A DNA stretch of 12,365 bases from positions 1-12,365 of the forward strand of contig JAPLDN010000378.1 in assembly GCA_026391755.1 (NCBI GenBank). The letters run 5' to 3'. How positions within the stretch are numbered: position 1 is the stretch's first letter; each line of letters begins with the position of its first letter. The translations under genes and the position numbers were made by a program. This document shows positions 1 through 6,065 of the stretch, in pieces. The notes below the pieces were generated by a model. It saw nothing but the letters and a program-made list of their open reading frames with translations. It was not told the DNA's origin and did not search any database. The stretch comes from Bacteroidota bacterium. GTDB taxonomy: Bacteria > Bacteroidota > Bacteroidia > Bacteroidales > FEN-979.

Positions 1-237
1 TTTTTTATTTACCACCAGCATCATGAGTTTGGACTTGTTTGTCGAAAAGTCAAGCCTGTCAAGGACTTCCATGCTGTCGCTCATCAGGGGAACGGCTGTC
101 GGAGAAACGCTGCTTCCAATTTCAACTGTGTCGAAGCCCACTTTCAGCAAGGCGTTGATGTACTCCACCTTATGTGCCGTGGGTATAAAACGCTCCAGCC
201 CCTGCATGCCCTCCCTTGGTGATTCGATGATTTTCAT
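1..237 (-). CDS. Hydroxymethylglutaryl-CoA lyase, N-terminal part (cut by the window edge)
   Basis: Reading leftwards from the ATG at 237 gives 79 codons that run off the window. The protein opens MKIIESPREGMQGLERFIPT and continues with a VEIGSSVSP stretch. This matches the start of the DRE-TIM metallolyase barrel of HMG-CoA lyases, where the first strand carries the substrate-binding Arg and a metal-binding Asp (PRDG). Here the pair is Arg8-Glu9 (PREG), a conservative Asp-to-Glu change at the metal position. The family cleaves HMG-CoA to acetoacetate and acetyl-CoA, the last step of leucine breakdown, which fits its place as last visible gene of a methylcrotonyl-CoA carboxylase operon. The catalytic Cys loop lies outside the window, so activity cannot be judged. 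Only 28 bp separate it from the upstream gene, and a heptamer repeat overlaps the start codon. Family assignment is firm; exact substrate is inferred. Confidence 0.85.
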   Translation of the reverse strand, partial: MKIIESPREGMQGLERFIPTAHKVEYINALLKVGFDTVEIGSSVSPTAVPLMSDSMEVLDRLDFSTNKSKLMMLVVNKK

Positions 238-262
238 TCGTCACTCATAATTCGTAATTTGT
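235..262. repeat. Heptanucleotide repeat, unit AATTCGT, about 4 copies
   Basis: Successive 7-mers CATTCGT, CACTCAT, AATTCGT and AATTTGT fill the gap between the two HMG-CoA-lyase-type genes and overlap the start codon of the downstream one. The same unit, circularly permuted, recurs on the same strand at 10028-10055. Confidence 0.6.
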
Positions 263-265
263 ATA

Positions 266-1276
266 TTATCCTCTTCCCGTCATATCCTTCGGTATCCTCC
301 CGTTCCTGATCGATTCTGACCGCAGCCGTCGTCCGACGATACGCTCGACCATGCTCCCGATCTCAAGCACCTTGTCCACGTCGAGCTGGGTGTCGATGCC
401 CATCTCGTCCATCATCACAACCATATCCTCAGTTGAAACAAGCCCGGTGATATTCGGGTCTTTGTAATAATAACTTCCTGTACCGCTCACGGGGACCCCG
501 CTTACGAAATTAGCCGGCTGACCGCCGATTCCGCCCATGGTCGACTCGAAATTGACCATTCCTGCCTGGAGGGCTGCAAGTACATTAGCCAGGCCCCAGC
601 CGCGTGTCGTATGAAAATGCACGATCTGCTTCTCGGGCCTTGGGATGGCATCAAGCAGCATGGAATAATACTTGTAAACCCTGTCGGGGGAAGCGCTGCC
701 ATCATGATCGGCATGTTCGACATCGTTAGCGCCTATCTCAAACCAGCGTTTTGCAAAGTCGATGGCCTTACTCATCTCGGTAGGCCCTTCGATGGGGCAG
801 CCCCAGATAGTGCTTACCGTGCCGTTGACTTTAAGGCCCGCTTCCCTGGCAAGCGGAATCCACTTTTCGGCCATCGCCCAGTATTCGGCCAGTGAAAGGC
901 CCGAATTCTTCTTATGATGCGATTCGCTGGTAGATACCATCAGCAGTATACGATTGGGCCCCCAGCCTTCTTTCCTGGCCTGTATCGCCCTTTCTATGGC
1001 TTTCTCGCGGATGGTGATAGCCGTGATTGACACCGAGTCGATAAGATGCGCAACTTTCCTGCTGGTGCGGATACCCTTCAGCAGCATATCGGAATCTTTG
1101 AACTGAGGCATCCCCTGCGGGTTCCCGAGATTGGTCAGTTCAATATGCCTGTATCCGGCTAATATGAGCTGTTCGGCAAGCCATAACTTGGCTTCGGTAG
1201 GGATGAACGTCTCTTCATGCTGAAACCCGTCCCTTACCGTGATATCTCCCAATGTTACTTTTTTCGGATAATTCAT
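266..1276 (-). CDS. HMG-CoA lyase-like DRE-TIM metallolyase lacking the catalytic cysteine
   Basis: A 336-residue protein of the HMGL-like (pyruvate carboxyltransferase) superfamily. Visible family features are the first-strand motif TVRDGFQHEE (Arg15, Asp16), Glu46 in IELTNLGNP, and the metal-binding HFH pair (His220, His222). The glycine loop that in HMG-CoA lyases reads GGCP, with the catalytic Cys, here reads GGQP (Gln253). A following insertion of about 15 residues precedes STED (281-284), and by alignment on that motif the usual metal-ligand Asn becomes Leu. These are my hand alignments. The operon position, between the biotin subunit of methylcrotonyl-CoA carboxylase and a second lyase, points to a role in leucine or another branched acyl-CoA route. 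The missing Cys argues against ordinary HMG-CoA lyase activity. It may be an aldolase with another substrate, a partner of the adjacent lyase, or a variant using a different acid. The start at 1276 gives a normal N-terminus for the fold. Confidence 0.8.
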   Translation of the reverse strand: MNYPKKVTLGDITVRDGFQHEETFIPTEAKLWLAEQLILAGYRHIELTNLGNPQGMPQFKDSDMLLKGIRTSRKVAHLIDSVSITAITIREKAIERAIQARKEGWGPNRILLMVSTSESHHKKNSGLSLAEYWAMAEKWIPLAREAGLKVNGTVSTIWGCPIEGPTEMSKAIDFAKRWFEIGANDVEHADHDGSASPDRVYKYYSMLLDAIPRPEKQIVHFHTTRGWGLANVLAALQAGMVNFESTMGGIGGQPANFVSGVPVSGTGSYYYKDPNITGLVSTEDMVVMMDEMGIDTQLDVDKVLEIGSMVERIVGRRLRSESIRNGRIPKDMTGRG

Positions 1277-1327
1277 TGCTTCGTGTTTTATTAATTTATT
1301 TTATTCATTTCGTGACCAGGGAACCGG

Positions 1328-1369
1328 GAGCCATGAGCCATGAGCGATGAGCCATGAGCCATGAGCAGG
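1328..1369. repeat. Heptanucleotide repeat, unit GAGCCAT, 6 copies
   Basis: Six consecutive 7-mers: GAGCCAT, GAGCCAT, GAGCGAT, GAGCCAT, GAGCCAT, GAGCAGG. They lie in the 132-bp gap between the biotin-subunit gene and the lyase-like gene. Four copies are identical, so this is the most regular array in the window. Confidence 0.85.
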
Positions 1370-1382
1370 AAAACTGTTTAGG

Positions 1383-1424
1383 ATCCCATATCCTGCATCC
1401 CGCATCACTTATCCCGCATCCTTC
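1383..1424. repeat. Heptanucleotide repeat, unit ATCCCGC, 6 copies
   Basis: Six 7-mers starting ATC: ATCCCAT, ATCCTGC, ATCCCGC, ATCACTT, ATCCCGC, ATCCTTC. The array overlaps the last codons and the stop of the biotin-subunit gene. It sits 13 bp from the GAGCCAT array but has a different unit. Confidence 0.75.
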
Positions 1425-3412
1425 TCCACATCCACCAGGGCTGTGCTGGTCTCCACCATCTGGTTCAGTTTTACATTCACTTTTTTCACAATCCCGTCGG
1501 CCGGGGCAGTGATCATGTTTTCCATTTTCATGGCTTCAATGATTAGCAGAACCTTGCCTTTCTTCACTTCTTCACCTGGATTTACATTGATCCTGATGAC
1601 TTTGCCGGGCATCGGGGAAGTGATATGGCCTCCCTCCAGGCCCAAAGCGTCGAATGATGCAGCAGAAACAGCTTCGGTCAAAATATCTGCCCTTTGCATG
1701 GAATACAGGAATCCCCCTGCATTCACCCAGGCATGGTCGCCCTTGTCCTCCGACACGAATACCACATGGTCGTGCCCATTGATGGTACAGGCCATGCGGT
1801 TATTTTCCCAGCTGTCGATATTGCAATGGTATGATTCTCCAAAGATCTCAAAGATGAAGATATCCTTTCCCTTACGGCTGACCCTCACTGCAATTTCCCT
1901 GTTGTCGGATTTCAATACTATTTTCATCAGGTTGCGCCAATACCCTATCTGCTGCCATACCCCCGTACTACCGCAGCCGGCTGCCAGTGAATTGGTAAGG
2001 CTTGCCATAAGGTAACCAGCCAGGGGGACGTACAATGGGAACTTTTCTTTTTCTGCTTCCATCCCTTGTATCAGGCTCTGCAAATGCTCATCGCAGAACC
2101 TTGTCGAAATGGTATTGGAAACAAATGCTTCATTCTGCAGCAAAGTAATCAGAAAGGAAATGTTGGTCTTTATGCCGTGAATAATATAATCCTGCAATGC
2201 GCTCACCATGATCCTCGATGATTCTTCCCTGTCTTCTCCCCAAACCACGAGTTTGCAAATCATGGGGTCGAAAAAACTTTTAATTTCCGTTCCTGCAACG
2301 ATCCCTGTGTCGATCCTGATCCCTGGTATCCCTGGTTCCTTGTACAGGCTCATATTCCCGGGCGAAGGCTGGAAGTTGTTCGAAGGGTCCTCGGCATAGA
2401 TCCTGCATTCTATGGCATGCCCTTTCTGCCGTACTTCCTCCTGCTTTATCCTTAACGTATGCCCCGAAGCAATTAAAATCTGCTCTTCAACTATATCGAT
2501 GCCAGTCACCATCTCGGTTACGGGATGCTCAACCTGTATGCGGGTATTCATCTCGAGGAAATAGAAATCCAGATGCTTGTCAACCAGGAATTCTATCGTA
2601 CCTGCAGATGAATAGCCGGCTTCTTTTCCTATCCTTACTGCGGCTTCTCCCATTTTCATGCGGACCTCAGGGCTCAGGGTGGGGGAGGGCGATTCTTCGA
2701 TAATTTTCTGATAACGTCTCTGTATAGAACATTCCCTCTCGAAAAGATGGATCACGTTCCCGTATGCATCTCCGAGGATCTGCACTTCAATATGACGGGG
2801 TTCTGCAATATACTTTTCAATGTATACCGTTTCATCACCGAAATAGGCTTTGGCCTGCCTTGCCGTGCTTTCAATGGCTTCTTCCAATTCAGAGGCTTTA
2901 TGTACAATGCGCATTCCTTTTCCGCCGCCCCCTGCAGCAGCTTTCAGCAAAACGGGGAAGCCGATTTTTGGTGCGGTCTCAATGAGTTCTTTTGCACTGC
3001 CGGTAATGCCTTCAGTTATCGGGACATTGATCTTTTTGGCGAAATTCCTGGCTTCTATTTTGTTTCCCATGATCTTCATCGCCCTTGCATCAGGGCCAAT
3101 GAAAATGATGCCGGCATCTTTGCAGGCCTGCACAAACAGCGGGTTCTCGGCAAGAAAACCATAACCGGGATGAATGGCGCCGGCTTTTGCCTTCTTCGCA
3201 GTTTCAACGATCTTCTCAATATTCAGGTAGGTTTCGCTGAGTTCGGAATGCCCTATGCAGAAAGCCTCATCCGCATGGCTCACATGCAGTGAATCGTGAT
3301 CGATCTCAGAGTAAACCGCCACGGTTTTTATCCCCATCTTCTTTGCCGTACGAATGATCCGGCAGGCGATCTCGCCGCGGTTGGCGATCAGTATCTTTTG
3401 TATTTGTTTCAT
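1409..3412 (-). CDS. mccA: Methylcrotonyl-CoA carboxylase biotin-containing (alpha) subunit
   Basis: A 667-residue biotin-dependent carboxylase subunit. The biotin carboxylase N-domain opens with KILIANRGEIACRII. The ATP-grasp glycine loop GGGGKGM is at 161-167, and the catalytic segment MNTRIQVEHPVTE is at about 288-300. The C-terminal biotinyl domain (about 592-665) carries EAMKMEN, with Lys629 as the biotin attachment site. The subunit carboxylates its own biotin with ATP and bicarbonate; the beta subunit passes the carboxyl to the acyl-CoA. Length and layout fit MCC or propionyl-CoA carboxylase alpha subunits. Methylcrotonyl-CoA is inferred from the MCC-type beta subunit, the crotonase and the lyases in the same operon. 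It lies 69 bp downstream of the crotonase gene with a repeat hairpin in between. The stop codon TAA lies inside a heptamer array. No defects are seen. Confidence 0.93.
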   Translation of the reverse strand: MKQIQKILIANRGEIACRIIRTAKKMGIKTVAVYSEIDHDSLHVSHADEAFCIGHSELSETYLNIEKIVETAKKAKAGAIHPGYGFLAENPLFVQACKDAGIIFIGPDARAMKIMGNKIEARNFAKKINVPITEGITGSAKELIETAPKIGFPVLLKAAAGGGGKGMRIVHKASELEEAIESTARQAKAYFGDETVYIEKYIAEPRHIEVQILGDAYGNVIHLFERECSIQRRYQKIIEESPSPTLSPEVRMKMGEAAVRIGKEAGYSSAGTIEFLVDKHLDFYFLEMNTRIQVEHPVTEMVTGIDIVEEQILIASGHTLRIKQEEVRQKGHAIECRIYAEDPSNNFQPSPGNMSLYKEPGIPGIRIDTGIVAGTEIKSFFDPMICKLVVWGEDREESSRIMVSALQDYIIHGIKTNISFLITLLQNEAFVSNTISTRFCDEHLQSLIQGMEAEKEKFPLYVPLAGYLMASLTNSLAAGCGSTGVWQQIGYWRNLMKIVLKSDNREIAVRVSRKGKDIFIFEIFGESYHCNIDSWENNRMACTINGHDHVVFVSEDKGDHAWVNAGGFLYSMQRADILTEAVSAASFDALGLEGGHITSPMPGKVIRINVNPGEEVKKGKVLLIIEAMKMENMITAPADGIVKKVNVKLNQMVETSTALVDVEKDAG

Positions 3413-3424
3413 CCTTTTTATTTT

Positions 3425-3487
3425 GATTGCAGATGACTGATGTCAGATATCAGATATCTATCATCCGTCATCTGTCATCTGTCATCC
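3425..3487. repeat. Heptanucleotide repeat forming a near-perfect inverted repeat, 9 copies
   Basis: Nine 7-mers in a row: GATTGCA, GATGACT, GATGTCA, GATATCA, GATATCT, ATCATCC, GTCATCT, GTCATCT, GTCATCC. The left part (3431-3451) and right part (3453-3473) are reverse complements over 21 nt with three mismatches and a 1-nt spacer. The array is therefore both tandem and palindromic. It fills the gap between crotonase and biotin-subunit genes and overlaps the last codons of the crotonase. It could form a hairpin in the operon mRNA, but there is no adjoining T-run typical of a terminator. Confidence 0.8.
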
Positions 3488-4273
3488 TTTCACCCAATTC
3501 GGTTTTCGTTTTTCAAGGAATGCATTCATCCCCTCCTGACCTTCTTCCGACGCCCTGATCTCTGCAATCATCCTGGCTGTATAGTCAATGGCTTCTTTCA
3601 ACGTCAGGCTGTTGGAGACCTTGTCGATAAGGGTCTTGCAATGGCTCATCGCAGCCGGGCCGCTGCTTTTCAGCTGGTCAATGATGGTTTGTACAAATGA
3701 ATCAAGTTCTGAGGCCGGCAGGGAACGGTTTACAAGACCATACTTTTCGGCTTCCATCCCTGAAATTCTCCTGCCTGTCAGCATTAGTTCCCTGGCGCCG
3801 TATTCGCCAACCCTCTTGATAACATAAGGGGAGATACAGGCCGGGACAATGCCGATCTTTACTTCCGAAAGGGAAAACACAGCATCATCACTGCAATACG
3901 CCATATCGCAGGCCGAAAGCAATCCGTTGGCACCTCCCAGCACTGAGCCATGAGCGATGGCAACAGTAGGTTTAGGGCAGCTGTAAATAGTATAAAAACA
4001 CTCGGCCAGGTAAAGGCTTTCCTTGTAGTTTTTCTCAAACGAGTTGCCTGCAACATCTTTCATCCAGTTCAGGTCAACCCCTGCACAGAAACTTTTTCCG
4101 TTTCCGCGAAGCACAACGCAAACCACATCGGCCATGATCTGCAGCGAACCGAAAATCCCCGTAAGTTCCTGCAGCATGGTTTCGTTGAAAGCATTATGTT
4201 TTTCGGGCCTGTTCAGGCGTATTGTGAGCACGCCATCCGCAGTAAAAGTTTCAATCGTTTTGTATATATTCAT
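3482..4273 (-). CDS. Enoyl-CoA hydratase/crotonase, likely methylglutaconyl-CoA hydratase (LiuC type)
   Basis: A 263-residue crotonase-fold protein of normal family length. The first oxyanion-hole motif is SFCAGVDL (about 61-68) and the second is VLGGANGL (111-118), followed by ACDMAY. Of the two catalytic glutamates of classical enoyl-CoA hydratases, the second is present (Glu137 in FSLSEVKIG). The first position is Gly117. The phrase after it, GIVPACISPYV, resembles bacterial methylglutaconyl-CoA hydratases of leucine-degradation clusters, as I recall them; this needs checking by alignment. The expected reaction is hydration of 3-methylglutaconyl-CoA to HMG-CoA in the cytosol, connecting the carboxylase genes on both sides to the lyases at the end of the operon. 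It lies 96 bp downstream of the beta subunit, with an octamer array in the gap. Family is certain; substrate comes from context. Confidence 0.88.
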   Translation of the reverse strand: MNIYKTIETFTADGVLTIRLNRPEKHNAFNETMLQELTGIFGSLQIMADVVCVVLRGNGKSFCAGVDLNWMKDVAGNSFEKNYKESLYLAECFYTIYSCPKPTVAIAHGSVLGGANGLLSACDMAYCSDDAVFSLSEVKIGIVPACISPYVIKRVGEYGARELMLTGRRISGMEAEKYGLVNRSLPASELDSFVQTIIDQLKSSGPAAMSHCKTLIDKVSNSLTLKEAIDYTARMIAEIRASEEGQEGMNAFLEKRKPNWVKG

Positions 4274-4306
4274 CTCTTAATGTTTTCAGCAATTCTTTTA
4301 TCATCC

Positions 4307-4370
4307 ATCCAGCTATCCAGTTATCCAGTTACCCAGCTATCCGGTCATCCAGCTATCCAGTCATCCAGCC
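4307..4370. repeat. Octanucleotide repeat, unit ATCCAGCT, 8 copies
   Basis: Eight consecutive 8-mers: ATCCAGCT, ATCCAGTT, ATCCAGTT, ACCCAGCT, ATCCGGTC, ATCCAGCT, ATCCAGTC, ATCCAGCC. The array ends at the stop codon of the beta-subunit gene. It is the only array in the window with an 8-nt rather than 7-nt step. Confidence 0.85.
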
Positions 4371-5977
4371 TACATTCGGAACACCCCGTATTCGGTCTTT
4401 TCATATTTTTTATTCTGAGAAATGGCAATGGCCATGGCCAGCACTTTGCGGGTGTCGGCGGGATCAATGATACCGTCGTCCCAAAGCCTGGCGGTGCTGT
4501 AATATGCCGAGCCCTCATGCTCGTATTTCTGCAGGATAGTATCAAGCATTTTTTGTCTCTCGTCGGCGGATAGCGTTTTCCCCTGTGCACGCAGCTGGTC
4601 TTCTTTCACCGTGATCAGCACATTGGCCGCCTGTTCTCCCCCCATGACCGATATCTTCGAGCTGGGGTACATCCATAGGAATCTCGGTTCATAGGCCCTT
4701 CCTGCCATGGCGTAGTTCCCGGCCCCGAAAGATCCTCCGAAGATCACAGTGAACTTAGGCACATTGGCATTGGCGACCGCATGGACGAACTTGGCCCCGT
4801 CACGGGCGATGCCGGCACGTTCATATTGCCTGCCTACGATGAAGCCGGTGATGTTCTGCATGAACAGCAGGGGAATATTCCTCGAAGTACATAGTTCCAC
4901 AAAGTGGGCCCCTTTTAATGCAGTCTCCCCGAAAAGCACACCGTTATTGGCCAGTATGCCAACAGGAAATCCCATGATGTGCGCAAAGCCCGTGACCAGG
5001 GTGGGGGCATATCTTGCCTTGAACTCATGGAACAGGCTTCCGTCGACTATCCTGGCGATGATCTCCCTGGAATCCACTGGTTTCTTCAGGTCAAGAGGGA
5101 GTATGCCATAAAGCTCATCCGCAGGATAAAAAGGTTCCCGGACCTCCTGCATCTGAAGTTCCTGGAACTCCTTCCTGCTGATGGATTCAAAAATATTCCT
5201 GCAGATCTGGAGGGCATGGACATCGTTCATGGCCAAATGGTCCGCCACCCCTGAAATACTTGTATGCATTTCGGCCCCTCCCAGGTCTTCGGCGCTGACT
5301 TCTTCCCCGGTGGCCGCTTTTACAAGAGGAGGACCTCCTATAAAAATAGTCCCCTGCTTTCTGACAATAATGGTTTCATCGCTCATCGCCGGAACGTAAG
5401 CTCCTCCTGCGGTACATAAACCCATCACCACGGCGATCTGCGGAATTCCCTTAGCTGAAAGCCGGGCCTGGTTAAAAAAGAAACGGCCGAAATCGTATTT
5501 GTCGGGAAACACCTGTGCCTGCTCGGGAAGGAATACACCACCGGAATCGACGAGGTAAACACAGGGGAGGCGATTTTCCATCGCGATCTCCTGGGCACGC
5601 ACATGCTTCTTGATGCTCTCTTTTATATAAGTTCCGCCTTTAACAGTGGCATCGTTGGCCACTATCATGGTTTCCTTGCCATGGATCACACCTATACCGG
5701 TAATAATGCCGGCCGAAGGAAATTCATTATTGTAGAGTTCGAAAGCGGCAAGAGCCGATAATTCAAGGAATGGCGTATTCCTGTCGACCAGCAGGTCTAT
5801 CCTTTCCCTGGCCAGTAATTTCCCCCTATCCTTATGGCGTTTGACTGCCTGTTCGGGGCCGCCTTCCCTGACCTTCTCAAGGGTCTGACTGTATGTGTTC
5901 AGGACCTTCTTGTATTCTTCCTTGTTTTTTAAAAAATCAGGGGAAGATGTATCTATCTTACTTTCAATACGAAACAT
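4370..5977 (-). CDS. mccB: Methylcrotonyl-CoA carboxylase carboxyltransferase (beta) subunit
   Basis: A 535-residue acyl-CoA carboxyltransferase, the first gene of the operon. It contains RGKLLARERIDLLVD (51-65), VANDATVKGGTY (106-117), an MCC-like block LVDSGGVFLPEQAQVFPD (142-159), the CTAGGAYVP acyl-CoA binding/oxyanion loop (188-196) and GPPLVKAATGEEV (215-227). The C-terminal half has GSFGAGNYAMAGRAY (around 415-428) and GGEQAANVL (about 445-453). These segments are closer to methylcrotonyl-CoA than to propionyl-CoA carboxylase beta subunits. It transfers carboxyl from biotin on the alpha subunit to 3-methylcrotonyl-CoA. The stop is TAG, so TAG is an ordinary stop in this genome. The start codon is 88 bp from the divergent relA start. 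I could not find a convincing TAnnTTTG box for this operon on the minus strand of that gap. Confidence 0.94.
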   Translation of the reverse strand: MFRIESKIDTSSPDFLKNKEEYKKVLNTYSQTLEKVREGGPEQAVKRHKDRGKLLARERIDLLVDRNTPFLELSALAAFELYNNEFPSAGIITGIGVIHGKETMIVANDATVKGGTYIKESIKKHVRAQEIAMENRLPCVYLVDSGGVFLPEQAQVFPDKYDFGRFFFNQARLSAKGIPQIAVVMGLCTAGGAYVPAMSDETIIVRKQGTIFIGGPPLVKAATGEEVSAEDLGGAEMHTSISGVADHLAMNDVHALQICRNIFESISRKEFQELQMQEVREPFYPADELYGILPLDLKKPVDSREIIARIVDGSLFHEFKARYAPTLVTGFAHIMGFPVGILANNGVLFGETALKGAHFVELCTSRNIPLLFMQNITGFIVGRQYERAGIARDGAKFVHAVANANVPKFTVIFGGSFGAGNYAMAGRAYEPRFLWMYPSSKISVMGGEQAANVLITVKEDQLRAQGKTLSADERQKMLDTILQKYEHEGSAYYSTARLWDDGIIDPADTRKVLAMAIAISQNKKYEKTEYGVFRM

Positions 5978-6049
5978 AAATCTAAATTATCCGGCAACTA
6001 ATTTAGAAACAATTTTAATAAAAAGAAATTATCTGGCATCAAAATCATC

Positions 6050-6057
6050 TAATTTTG
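6050..6057 (+). promoter_or_regulatory. Putative -7 promoter box for relA
   Basis: TAATTTTG matches the Bacteroidota -7 consensus TAnnTTTG. It ends 8 bp before the relA ATG, so transcription would begin within a few bases of the start codon and the mRNA would be nearly leaderless. No clear TTG element is visible about 19-21 bp upstream, so this is a one-element prediction. Confidence 0.4.
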
Positions 6058-6065
6058 CAAACCGG

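Noticed and set aside
266..1276. Isopropylmalate or citramalate synthase
   Set aside because: Those are related DRE-TIM enzymes, but this protein has the HMG-CoA-lyase-like length and C-terminal STED segment, lacks their extra regulatory domain, and sits in a leucine-degradation operon.
2747..3292. Open frame of 181 codons on the plus strand
   Set aside because: It lies wholly antisense to the biotin carboxylase domain of mccA, whose motifs are unmistakable. The reverse-frame translation has no recognisable family features.
1328..4370. Repeat arrays as a CRISPR
   Set aside because: Units are 7-8 nt and directly adjacent with no unique spacers, and no cas genes are present.
5895..6065. Possible 57-residue N-terminal extension of RelA
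   Set aside because: It overlaps the start of mccB in antisense, has no family similarity, and would begin upstream of the only promoter-like box. The ATG at 6066 fits better.
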